Below are positions 25,276 to 32,193 of a DNA stretch of 41,790 nt, piece after piece. The notes under the pieces are model-generated. The model did not search any database, was not told the origin of the DNA, and was given only the letters and a program-made list of their open reading frames with translations. Positions within the stretch are counted from its first letter, which is position 1. Every line of letters begins with the position of its first letter. The DNA is from a virus: IMG/VR virus record IMGVR_UViG_3300006917_000054, positions 1-41,790 of that record; one strand, written 5' to 3'. Made by a program: the position numbers and the translations under genes.

Positions 25276-25320
25276 AGACTCTTAATCTCTGGGTCGAAGG
25301 TTCGAGCCCTTCACGGCTCA
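25276..25320 (+). other. attP: attP core: 3' half of a tRNA-Lys (CTT) gene
   Basis: The segment contains a lysine anticodon loop CTCTTAA (25279-25285), a variable region, the T arm GAAGG-TTCGAGC-CCTTC (25296-25312), the 3' acceptor strand ACGGCTC and discriminator A (25320), with spacing exactly as in a tRNA. The 5' acceptor strand and D loop are missing, so it is not a functional tRNA. It lies 180 bp upstream of the integrase start, the usual arrangement when a phage integrates into the 3' end of a host tRNA gene and restores it. Confidence 0.8.
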
Positions 25321-25339
25321 TTCATGTTCGTTTGAGATC

Positions 25340-25411
25340 GGGCAACTAACTCAGCGGTAGAGTACGTCCTTCACACGGACGGAGTCACAGGTTCAAATCC
25401 TGTGTTGCCCA
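25340..25411 (+). tRNA. tRNA-Val (anticodon CAC)
   Basis: 72 nt. Acceptor GGGCAAC/GTTGCCC is perfect, D stem ACTC/GAGT, anticodon stem CGTCC/GGACG around TTCACAC with CAC at positions 34-36, T stem ACAGG/CCTGT around TTCAAAT, discriminator A, no encoded CCA. All stems are fully paired, so it is probably functional. It follows attP by 19 bases and may have been captured from a neighbouring host tRNA cluster. Confidence 0.93.
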
Positions 25412-25463
25412 TCTGATGAGCATCGAGCTGGGTACAGGTGTGCTCCCCAAGCTTGTGAATGAA

Positions 25464-25495
25464 GAACCCCCGGAACCTCACGGCGCCGGGGGTTC
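25464..25495. terminator. Strong hairpin terminator downstream of the replication operon
   Basis: GAACCCCCGG (25464-25473) pairs perfectly with CCGGGGGTTC (25486-25495) around 12 bases. It lies between the tRNA-Val and the last gene of the minus-strand operon. Only short T-rich runs flank it (AATCTTT on the plus side, TTCTTCATTC on the minus side); it could serve both directions. Confidence 0.6.
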
Positions 25496-25528
25496 AATCT
25501 TTCTGCCGATCTCAAGGTCGGCGAGATG

Positions 25529-25723
25529 TCAGTCGGTCGGATCGTCGGTAGCAGGTAGGTCGCACGGGCCGTCCCCCTGCTGCTCCAAAAATCTCTGGGC
25601 CCGGGCCTGAATCTCTCGCCCTTCCAGGTATGACTGGAGCGCGTCCCCCATGTGGCGCATGCACCCGGAATACCCGAGCCTGATCCACGAGGGGCACAGG
25701 AGACAGGTGGAGTTGTGGGTCAT
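25529..25723 (-). CDS. Small Cys-containing protein
   Basis: 64 aa from the ATG at 25723, which follows GGAGGTGAAGCG. It begins MTHNSTCLLCPSWIRLGYSG and contains CxxC followed by Cys and His (GCMRHM), a possible zinc site. The start overlaps the upstream stop (ATGA). It is the last gene of the long leftward operon. Its coding sequence contains an AATCTCTGGGCC element (25590-25601) also seen in attP and in the repeats after the repressor gene. Function unknown. Confidence 0.6.
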   Translation of the reverse strand: MTHNSTCLLCPSWIRLGYSGCMRHMGDALQSYLEGREIQARAQRFLEQQGDGPCDLPATDDPTD

Positions 25724-25893
25724 CGCTTCACCTCCAGCGCCCGGCGCGCTCTCATCGCGTCCACACACCCGGCGCACGCGACCAGCGTCGAGGTGTCCGT
25801 CCTCGGAGTCGCATACACCGGCTCCACGAGGCACACGGCGCACACCGCCACGTAACCGTGACCGTGCGCCCACCAGTAGGGCTGTGATTTCAT
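25720..25893 (-). CDS. Small two-CxxC zinc-finger-like protein
   Basis: 57 aa from ATG 25893, preceded by GGAGGGGGCG. It contains CAVC near residue 18 and CAGC near residue 40, the spacing of a small treble-clef or ribbon zinc site. The C-terminus is basic (MRARRALEVKR). Starts and stops overlap both neighbours, indicating translational coupling. Function unknown. Confidence 0.6.
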   Translation of the reverse strand: MKSQPYWWAHGHGYVAVCAVCLVEPVYATPRTDTSTLVACAGCVDAMRARRALEVKR

Positions 25894-26033
25894 CGCCCCC
25901 TCCACTGGTCCTTGTACCGTCCAGCGAACTCGTCCTTCCCAGCGATCAGCCGCTCCTCGATCAGCTCGTCCTCGGTGGCCGGATGCTGCCAGCACCGACC
26001 GCCCTTCGCCTTCGCACACGCTTGGCACTTCAT
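25890..26033 (-). CDS. 47-aa Cys-containing protein
   Basis: It starts MKCQACAKAKGGRCWQHPAT and continues with an acidic amphipathic helix (EDELIEERLIAGKDEFAGRY). CxxC plus C-x2-H could bind zinc. The start at 26033 overlaps the upstream stop by four bases, and its own stop overlaps the next start. No family recognised. Confidence 0.55.
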   Translation of the reverse strand: MKCQACAKAKGGRCWQHPATEDELIEERLIAGKDEFAGRYKDQWRGR

Positions 26034-26212
26034 CCGACCTTGAACCTCTTTTCGATGACCTTGACCGTACCGTCCTCGTAGCGCACCTTGATCCCCGGAG
26101 CCCCGCACCGCTCGCAGAACCACAGCTCGTCGAGCTTGTCTTCCTCGGGCGTCACGAACTTGTGGCCCCGCCACGTGAAGTCCCGGCACAGCTCGCGCGC
26201 CAAGTAGCCCAT
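26030..26212 (-). CDS. 60-aa protein with CxxC motif
   Basis: It begins MGYLARELCRDFTWRGHKFV and contains ELWFCERCGAPGIKV, then a basic beta-like end (VIEKRFKVG). The CxxC and nearby Cys/His suggest a zinc ribbon. ATG 26212 overlaps the stop of the membrane microprotein gene upstream (TGATG). Unknown function. Confidence 0.6.
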   Translation of the reverse strand: MGYLARELCRDFTWRGHKFVTPEEDKLDELWFCERCGAPGIKVRYEDGTVKVIEKRFKVG

Positions 26213-26319
26213 CAGTCCAACCCCCTCCCCGTCGCGATGCACATCATCACCACGGCGCCGAAGACGCCTCCCAGGTAGAACCCGACCGCGAACCATTCAG
26301 GCGAATCGAGCAGGCTCAC
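26212..26319 (-). CDS. Predicted 35-aa membrane microprotein
   Basis: A GTG start at 26319 overlaps the stop of the PrimPol-helicase gene (GTGA). The protein starts MSLLDSPEWF; residues 10-30 (FAVGFYLGGVFGAVVMMCIA) form one membrane-spanning helix. Its stop overlaps the next start. Overlap on both sides supports it as real despite its size. Function unknown. Confidence 0.5.
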   Translation of the reverse strand: MSLLDSPEWFAVGFYLGGVFGAVVMMCIATGRGLD

Positions 26320-28535
26320 TCGCTCCACTTCCTTTCGAAGCCGATGTACCTGTCCCAGTCCTTCCGGCAGGTAGCCAGATCCGGGATCTTGTACGAATTG
26401 ACCCACACGCCCCTCGAATCTTTGACCTTTCCAGAACCATTGATCTGAGGGACGCACTCCATTAATCGCCGCCCGATCTCCATGTCGTCGGGCACAGCCC
26501 GCTTGAACCTGCGGTCCTCGTGGTAGCGGCGGTACGCAGCGCGCACGCGCTCCTTCTCCAGTGCGGCCTGAGGCCACGTGGAGTCGAAGTCAGAGTGTGA
26601 GATCCAGCCTTCGTCGAGGCACTTGAACCACCACTGGTGGACCGGATCGAGGCTGAGCAGCTTCTGCTCGTACAACCCCTCGGTCTCAGGAGCCCCGTTA
26701 ACGTCGAAGCTAGACAGGTCGTAGTCGAGTAGGTAGCGCAGCAGATGGGCATAGCCGCCCTGCTCCATCCCGACCCTCATATCGTGGAAGAACCTGCGGT
26801 CCTGCTTGCGCCCGTTCCCGACGTTGAAGATCGCGTAGCGCCGCTCGTCCTGCGTGGCGGGGACGATCCAGTCCTCGTTTGAGATAATCGCAACCCGCGT
26901 GTAGTTCGCAACCTCGTAGGAGTCCTGGCCCTTGCGCTCAATGCGGCGCCGTGGCGCGGTGATCAGCCCCTTGAGCGCACCTTCTGCCCCCTTGTCCCCC
27001 GACCACGGGGCAGCCTCGTCCAGCACGAAGAAGAGGTTGTCCTCCAAGTGGCTGTTGAAGTTCCCCAGCAGGTAGCGCTTGTCGTCAGCAACCGTGTAAT
27101 GGCGGCCGAGCAGTTGGCCCACCCTGTCCACGAGCGCGTTCTTCCCGCTCCCCTTCTCGCCCCGGAACACCAAGGCCACGAGCGGCTTCTCGCTCGGACG
27201 CTGAATCAGGTGGGCGAAGTAGCCGATCAGGTACGCGAACGTGGCGTGGTTGGAGCCGCAGACATTGAGGTATGCGTGCTCCAGGAACGCGGCGACCGAC
27301 GAGTGCATCGTCACGTCCTTGGACGCGGGCTCCACGCTGAAGCCGCGCCAGAGGTTGTAGAACCGCTTGCTGACTTCCTTGCCCGGGACGAAGCAGATCC
27401 CGTCGAGCGTGCGCCGCGCCGGGTCACTCATCCAAAGCTGCGCACGCTTCTGCGCCTTCCCGCCATCGGAGATCTGGATGTCGCTGGCCATCCGCCGGTA
27501 GAAGGTCTCGACGGCCAGGAACTCCGTGCGCTCATTGCCCTCGTGGTCTGTAGACTCCCAGAGCACGAAGTCCCGGCTCCCGATGATCACGTGCGCGAAC
27601 TTGCTGTTGTAGTCGGCCATCCATCCGGTCGCAGAGTCTGAAGGCGGGGGTGTCTCGCAGACCTCCTTCCCGTCCTGCGCCTCGGGGGCATGAGGCACGA
27701 CTTGCGAAAACGCGATCTCGGGCGAAGCGCTGCCAGGGGGCAGGTCGCTGTTGTCGAACGCTGACCCGATGATCTTGCGCAGCTCGTCGTGGTCCAGCAT
27801 CGGCTGGCAGCTCCACCACTCCAGCATGATGTCGAGGATCGACTGCCGCGAGAGACCGAAGTCCTTGAGCTGCGCAGCCGCGCGGAACCCGGCGGCGTTG
27901 CGCTCTCCTGCCCCAGCGGTGTCCAAGCCGCACAGATAGTCAACGGCCCGCTGCTTCGCTTTCCTCTGATCGACGGAGTCCGTGGAGAAGACGCCGGGGG
28001 CTGTTCTCTTGTCTTCGTAGTCCGAGCGCTCCAGTCGGTCGAGGAGCCACTGTGGCGCGGGCGCGGCCGGAACGCTGAAGTCTGCGGTATACTCGCCGGC
28101 ATCGACTGTGGAGCCCGCGCCGACGATGAAGCCGCCACGGGACCGGATGTCGAGCCCAGGGCCCAGCACCTCGACGCCCTGCTTCACCGCGTAGGGTGCG
28201 GAGTACACGAGGTGCTCGCCGCCCGTGGGCGTGCGCTGCGTGAAGGTGGACGGGAACTCGAAGCCCTGCTGCCTGAGCGCAGCGATAGTGTCCGAGCCCC
28301 GCTTCCCGTCCTTGTTGTCCACGTCGATGACGATGAGAGCCCCCGCCGCGAAGTGCGAGGTGCTGATGCCCACGTTGGCGTTCGGCCACTTGGCCCACCA
28401 GGCCTGGATGACCTCGGACCTCTTGGTCGCCAGCTCGGGATACTTCTTGACCTGCGGAAGCTTGGAGCGCGGGCGCAGCGGGAAGACACAGAAGCCGTGC
28501 TCAGCGGCGAGAAGCGCGTAGTCGAGGAGGTTCAT
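26316..28535 (-). CDS. Primase-polymerase / helicase fusion
   Basis: 739 aa from ATG 28535 (TGATG overlap). Residues about 1-185 form a bifunctional PrimPol domain: VIDVDNKDG gives the metal-binding acidic pair, TPTGGEHLVYSAP and LDIRSRGGFIVGAGS the remaining active-site strands. A helical primase-C-terminal-like part follows, then a superfamily 3-like helicase domain with Walker A FRGEKGSGKNALVDRV near residue 450 and Walker B-like LFFVLDEAAPW near 495. It would prime and unwind at replication start. The split polymerase genes are immediately upstream in the operon. Confidence 0.88.
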   Translation of the reverse strand: MNLLDYALLAAEHGFCVFPLRPRSKLPQVKKYPELATKRSEVIQAWWAKWPNANVGISTSHFAAGALIVIDVDNKDGKRGSDTIAALRQQGFEFPSTFTQRTPTGGEHLVYSAPYAVKQGVEVLGPGLDIRSRGGFIVGAGSTVDAGEYTADFSVPAAPAPQWLLDRLERSDYEDKRTAPGVFSTDSVDQRKAKQRAVDYLCGLDTAGAGERNAAGFRAAAQLKDFGLSRQSILDIMLEWWSCQPMLDHDELRKIIGSAFDNSDLPPGSASPEIAFSQVVPHAPEAQDGKEVCETPPPSDSATGWMADYNSKFAHVIIGSRDFVLWESTDHEGNERTEFLAVETFYRRMASDIQISDGGKAQKRAQLWMSDPARRTLDGICFVPGKEVSKRFYNLWRGFSVEPASKDVTMHSSVAAFLEHAYLNVCGSNHATFAYLIGYFAHLIQRPSEKPLVALVFRGEKGSGKNALVDRVGQLLGRHYTVADDKRYLLGNFNSHLEDNLFFVLDEAAPWSGDKGAEGALKGLITAPRRRIERKGQDSYEVANYTRVAIISNEDWIVPATQDERRYAIFNVGNGRKQDRRFFHDMRVGMEQGGYAHLLRYLLDYDLSSFDVNGAPETEGLYEQKLLSLDPVHQWWFKCLDEGWISHSDFDSTWPQAALEKERVRAAYRRYHEDRRFKRAVPDDMEIGRRLMECVPQINGSGKVKDSRGVWVNSYKIPDLATCRKDWDRYIGFERKWSE

Positions 28536-28867
28536 CACGGCTGATCCCCACCCCACGCGCTGGGCGCGGGCCCAGATCTCTTCTTCCGTCGATCCGCGTT
28601 CTCGACCCTATGCCCCTTGCCTACCAGCTCTTGAACCATCTGCTGCTCCAGCCGCAGAGCGGTGGCCTGGCCGTCGATGCCACGAAGCACGACAGCGAAC
28701 TCACAGTCTGGGCCCAGCGCGATGACCGCCCGTCGAGCCCCGGCGGACTTGCGCGCCGTGGCCTTCAACGAATGCTGGTACTTGCGCATCTCCTCGTTCG
28801 TGGTGATCCCCACGTACCGGACTTCCCCGGTGGTCTGACTGCGCAGTACGTAAATGCTCCACAGCAT
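28535..28867 (-). CDS. GIY-YIG nuclease domain protein
   Basis: 110 aa. The N-terminus SIYVLRSQTTGEVRYVGITT gives the GIY-YIG pair as IYV and YVG, and an Arg-rich helix follows (LRLEQQMVQELV with Glu). The tail is basic. Starts and stops overlap the polymerase and PrimPol genes. It may be a free-standing homing endonuclease or a repair nuclease; its position beside the divided polymerase makes the first option attractive, but this is inference. Confidence 0.75.
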   Translation of the reverse strand: MLWSIYVLRSQTTGEVRYVGITTNEEMRKYQHSLKATARKSAGARRAVIALGPDCEFAVVLRGIDGQATALRLEQQMVQELVGKGHRVENADRRKKRSGPAPSAWGGDQP

Positions 28868-30474
28868 TACTTCCGATACCTCCGTCCCTTCCAGCCTTCG
28901 ACCGCCATCGGCAGGCCCTCAGCCCAACCTGGCAGCACGCAGACTTCGTGCTCGTATTCTTTGAGTTCGACAGATCCACTTGCAATTTCCGCAACAAGCT
29001 CGTCGTGCACCTGCAAGACGACGGGCCAGCCGCGCGCCTCAACACGAGTCAGCGAGTTGCGGAGGAGGCAAGACGACGCGGCTTGCACCACGTTCTCGGT
29101 CAGTTTGCCCCCATACGTTCTCTGCCTGGTCCACTTCTTGGTGAAGTCGTCCACGCCCATGTAGGTAAGCTGGTGCCTCGTCCTTCCCTTGAAGCTCGTG
29201 GACTCCACCTGCGGCGCGGGGTACGCGATGGTGCGGCCCGAGGGCAGTTGACACCAGAGATAGCCGTTGGCCTTCTTGTACTTAATCCGACCCCCCGCCG
29301 CAGACTCTGTGCCCCTCCCCGTGGCGGCGCGCACCGCCGCTTCCTCCAGCTCGTACCAGAGCGACACGACGCGCGGGTGACCCCGCCGCCAGGCCGCCTT
29401 GATCTCTTCGGCCTTAGCCTCTGCGACCTGGGGGTCTTCGTCCAAGCGAACACCGAAGCCCTCGGCGAACCGGAGGAAGGCCCCCGCGCCGCCGCCGTAG
29501 CCAAGTGCCAGCTCGGCGCACTTGCCGATGAAGCGCTCGAAGCTGTCCTTGCCCAGCGCGATGATCTGCTCCAGCGTTTTGCCAAAGATGATCGCCGCGT
29601 TCATCTCGTAGATCTTGCCGTGGGTCTTGAATGCTTCGATCTTCTTCAAATCGTTCGCAAGCCACGCGAGCACACGAGCTTCGATGCTCGCATAGTCGCA
29701 GACATAGAACTCGTAGCCGGGCGCAGGAACGAAGAAGCCACGGAGGCAGTCCGAGATCACCTGCAGCACGGACCCGTACTTCGCGAACGGCCAGGCGGCG
29801 ATGCTGTCGGAGAGGTTGTTCCCCTGCCCCACGAGGCCCAGCCACATCATCACCTCTTCCTGCGCCGCCGGGGTCATCTCCTTGCGGGGACGTGGGAAGT
29901 TCTGCGGCTGCGGGCCACGGCCCGCCCACCGCCCCGTCTGGCCGGCGCCGTGGAACTGGAACATCCCACGAATCCGACCGTCTGGGCAGGCCCAGTTGAT
30001 CAGGGCTTCGAGCTTGGCGGTTGAGGACTTCGCGAACTCGGCCCGGTACAGCAGCCCTTGGCGCACGCGCGGGTCGAGGTCGTCCCGCTTGAGGTACTCT
30101 TGGATCTGCATCTTGTCGAGACCGGCGATGGACTCGGAAAAACCAAGGTCGCAGAGCCAGTCTTTGAGCTGCGCGACTCGACCACAACCTGAGACAACCC
30201 CTTCAGTGAGTCGTCCCATCTCAGAGTCAAGGCGTCGTTGTTCAGCACGAACGAGATGCAATGCCGCCCGAGCTGCAGGGAGATCAACGCCGACCCCTCG
30301 GCGGTTGATTCGACCATCAAGGAGTTGGATTTGCCTTTCGGCTGGACTGAGCGCATACAGCTTCTGTTCCTTCGCGCGTTCGACGCGGATGTCTTGCTTG
30401 CAGTAGTTGTAGAGTGCTTCGTATTTCTCGGGGTAGGAGGCCTTGTCCCACCAAGTGACGCGGAGGGCGGTCAT
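28867..30474 (-). CDS. DNA polymerase I (family A), polymerase part of split enzyme
   Basis: 535 aa from ATG 30474. It begins inside the 3'-5' exonuclease domain: YNYCKQDIRVE near residues 26-36 is motif ExoIII (Tyr and Asp). Polymerase motifs follow: FVCDYASIEARVLAWL (motif A), GKCAELALGYGGGAG (motif B) and QVHDELVAE (motif C). Motifs ExoI and ExoII are absent here but present in the gene at 30796-31284. There is no 5'-3' exonuclease, as usual in phages. It should replicate the phage genome, probably together with the separate exonuclease fragment. Confidence 0.9.
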   Translation of the reverse strand: MTALRVTWWDKASYPEKYEALYNYCKQDIRVERAKEQKLYALSPAERQIQLLDGRINRRGVGVDLPAARAALHLVRAEQRRLDSEMGRLTEGVVSGCGRVAQLKDWLCDLGFSESIAGLDKMQIQEYLKRDDLDPRVRQGLLYRAEFAKSSTAKLEALINWACPDGRIRGMFQFHGAGQTGRWAGRGPQPQNFPRPRKEMTPAAQEEVMMWLGLVGQGNNLSDSIAAWPFAKYGSVLQVISDCLRGFFVPAPGYEFYVCDYASIEARVLAWLANDLKKIEAFKTHGKIYEMNAAIIFGKTLEQIIALGKDSFERFIGKCAELALGYGGGAGAFLRFAEGFGVRLDEDPQVAEAKAEEIKAAWRRGHPRVVSLWYELEEAAVRAATGRGTESAAGGRIKYKKANGYLWCQLPSGRTIAYPAPQVESTSFKGRTRHQLTYMGVDDFTKKWTRQRTYGGKLTENVVQAASSCLLRNSLTRVEARGWPVVLQVHDELVAEIASGSVELKEYEHEVCVLPGWAEGLPMAVEGWKGRRYRK

Positions 30475-30671
30475 TGCTCTCCCACCCAACGCGCGTCACA
30501 GGAGTTGCAGATGTAGACGAGCGGCTTGTCTACAGGGCTGCGGAAGACGTTGCAGCCGCACTCGCACCGAAACGCACGATCGCTGCCGGCAAAAAAGACC
30601 ATCCTGTCGGTGTCGGCGATCTTTTCTCGCTTCACCGGGAACATCTTCTTGTGACACTCAGTGCAGATCAC
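30471..30671 (-). CDS. Small zinc-ribbon protein inserted in the polymerase locus
   Basis: 66 aa, GTG start after GGGAGGGCGGGAA. Cys pairs occur in ICTECHKK, FRCECGCNVF and YICNSCDARW, enough for one or two zinc sites. Its stop overlaps the polymerase start (ATGA), and its start overlaps the previous stop (GTGA). It separates the two polymerase parts. It might bind DNA or bridge the split enzyme; unproven. Confidence 0.65.
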   Translation of the reverse strand: MICTECHKKMFPVKREKIADTDRMVFFAGSDRAFRCECGCNVFRSPVDKPLVYICNSCDARWVGEQ

Positions 30672-30796
30672 TTCCCGCCCTCCCGGCGATGGCGGATGAA
30701 GCACGCCTTGCACACGTAGATCACAGCCGCAGAGTCTGAGGGTTCCTCGACGAAGATCGGAAGCGTGCAGCGACTGCACTTAACGGGCAAGGCCAT
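30668..30796 (-). CDS. 42-aa zinc-finger-like protein inserted in the polymerase locus
   Basis: It begins MALPVKCSRCTLPIFVEE and contains a second pair in YVCKACFIRH, so CxxC-N22-CxxC could hold one zinc ion. The start overlaps the exonuclease gene stop (TGATG). A dispersed palindrome copy (30728-30740) lies within the coding sequence. Function unknown. Confidence 0.6.
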   Translation of the reverse strand: MALPVKCSRCTLPIFVEEPSDSAAVIYVCKACFIRHRREGGK

Positions 30797-31284
30797 CACG
30801 CTTCCACCGCCAGATCGGTCGATTCGACGGTCTCGCTCTTGCGCGGCTGCGAGAGCTGCAGCATAATGCGCCGCCCCGCCGCGTCCTTCTCCACGCCGAG
30901 GCCCATCGCCTCAGCGCTCTTGTCGAGACCCGCCGGCAGCGCGTGCGCGAGGCCCATCGCCTGGGTGCAGTACACCTGAGCCGGATCCAACGTGGGCCAG
31001 CCGTACTTCACGCCCACCCAGTTGCAGATCTCCAGCTCGAAGGACGCGTTCTCCGCATAGACCGCACCGCCAGAGGCAAGGTGGTTCAGGATCTCCGTAG
31101 GGATCGGCTCACCGGGCACCCAAATCTGGGGTTCGGTGTCGGGCTCGCCCTCCGTGTCGAGGGCCCACCCGGCGCAGAGGATGTCGGTGCTGGGGTGGCG
31201 TGCGTACACGTACAGCCCCACCTCCCGAAGATCCACCGCGCTCCTTGTCTCCCAGTCAAGGTGCAGTTTTCGCTGCTTGCTCAA
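30796..31284 (-). CDS. 3'-5' exonuclease N-terminal part of split DNA polymerase I
   Basis: 162 aa from TTG 31284, with AGAGGAG about ten bases upstream. It carries ExoI (HLDWETRSAVDL, with Asp and Glu) at residues 8-19 and ExoII-like VYAENASFELEI near residue 74, then the helical part MGLGVEKDAAGRRIMLQLSQPRK. In intact phage polymerases this is followed directly by WW..PE and the ExoIII motif, which here begins a separate gene. The fragment ends with a short new tail (SETVESTDLAVEA). Two zinc-ribbon genes lie between the parts. Confidence 0.85.
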   Translation of the reverse strand: MSKQRKLHLDWETRSAVDLREVGLYVYARHPSTDILCAGWALDTEGEPDTEPQIWVPGEPIPTEILNHLASGGAVYAENASFELEICNWVGVKYGWPTLDPAQVYCTQAMGLAHALPAGLDKSAEAMGLGVEKDAAGRRIMLQLSQPRKSETVESTDLAVEA

Positions 31285-31520
31285 TGTATGTAGCTCCTCT
31301 CGACTACTCGCAGGTAAACGCCCTTCCCGTTGCACTCCTCGCACTCGGTGTAGGGCTCGGCCTGATCGCTGATCGCGCACTCGTCCACGTTCTCGACAAG
31401 CCCCAGCCCATCGCAGTCCTCGCAGATACTGTGCTTCTGGAAGAAGCGCGGGAACTCGGGGGCGTAGAAACGGACAGGCTCGTCTGACTTCTTCTTTCGC
31501 CTTCCTGATCTCGCTGCCAT
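31281..31520 (-). CDS. DnaJ-like zinc-finger small protein
   Basis: 79 aa, ATG 31520. It contains ICEDCDGLGLVE and ECEECNGKGVYL, two copies of the CxxCxGxG motif of DnaJ-type zinc-binding modules, and a basic N-terminus (SGRRKKKSD). It has no J domain. It might bind RNA or protein partners. An alternative in-frame start lies at 31547. Its stop overlaps the TTG start of the exonuclease fragment. Confidence 0.65.
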   Translation of the reverse strand: MAARSGRRKKKSDEPVRFYAPEFPRFFQKHSICEDCDGLGLVENVDECAISDQAEPYTECEECNGKGVYLRVVERSYIH

Positions 31521-31548
31521 CGCGTTCGGTTGCTGCCGCGCCAGCAAC

Positions 31549-31563
31549 TTGCACCAATCGCAA
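31549..31563. promoter_or_regulatory. TTGC-N7-GCAA palindrome, copy f
   Basis: TTGCACCAATCGCAA lies in the short gap between the DUF2815-like gene and the DnaJ-zinc-finger gene. It also sits inside a wider TTGCAC...GTGCAA inverted repeat on the minus strand. A regulatory role inside the replication operon is inferred. Confidence 0.4.
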
Positions 31564-31595
31564 TTCTCTGTGCAAGAGCCAGCGCGGCGTGCAGC

Positions 31596-32180
31596 CTACT
31601 TGAACACCGAATCGGTGGACGCACCGCCGGTCGGAGCGCTGGCCACGGCGGCGAAGTCGTCTTCCGGGGCCGTGCGGCCCGTCAGCGGCTCAGCGTCGGC
31701 CACCTTGCACACGTTGTTCAGGTAGCACGTGACGCCCATCTTGCCGGCCTTCTTGTAGGTCGAGAAGACCACCGAGACCACGGCCTGGACGCCCGAGTAG
31801 ATCTTGGTCCTGTCCGTGAAGGCGGCGAACTTGCCGTTGACCACCTCGCCGACGACGGGCTTCGTGGTGCTCGTCTTCGCCTTGAGCCAGAAGCCGCCCT
31901 CGCGGTGACCCTCGGGCCAGCGGCCCTTCTTGTCCTTCTTGCACGGCTTGAGCGGAAGCGTGAACTTCTCGGGGTCTTCGTCGTGCGCCTTCTGGTAGTC
32001 CGGGTCCAGCTTGCGCGCGAGGCGGTGGATCACGTCCTTCACTTCGGTGAGGTTGGCGCCCGGCGAGAAGATCACGTCGGAGCCGAACTCCATCTTGCCG
32101 TTCATGTCATTGAGCCGAGCTTCGAACAGGTTCGGGAAGTTGAGCGTCCCGACGGGCAGGGTCACAGATTCCTTGGCCAT
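31596..32180 (-). CDS. DUF2815-family ssDNA-binding-like protein
   Basis: 194 aa from ATG 32180, preceded by GAAAGGATAATTTCA. It contains TLNFPNLFEARLN, KPCKKDKKGRWPEGHREGG and FSTYKKAGKMGVTCYLNNV, characteristic of DUF2815 proteins, which have an OB-like fold related to phage single-strand DNA-binding proteins. It likely protects single-stranded DNA in replication or recombination and is encoded beside the nuclease, the usual pairing. The C-terminus has an acidic patch (APEDDFAAV). Confidence 0.85.
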   Translation of the reverse strand: MAKESVTLPVGTLNFPNLFEARLNDMNGKMEFGSDVIFSPGANLTEVKDVIHRLARKLDPDYQKAHDEDPEKFTLPLKPCKKDKKGRWPEGHREGGFWLKAKTSTTKPVVGEVVNGKFAAFTDRTKIYSGVQAVVSVVFSTYKKAGKMGVTCYLNNVCKVADAEPLTGRTAPEDDFAAVASAPTGGASTDSVFK

Positions 32181-32193
32181 TGAAATTATCCTT

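Noticed and set aside
25270-25320. A functional tRNA-Lys
   Set aside because: No 5' acceptor strand or D loop precedes the anticodon arm, so it is a partial copy, best explained as attP.
30471-30796. Group I intron or frameshift in the polymerase gene
   Set aside because: The insert holds two coupled genes with good starts and no leftover polymerase codons. I saw no obvious intron structure, though a covariance-model search would be needed to exclude one fully.
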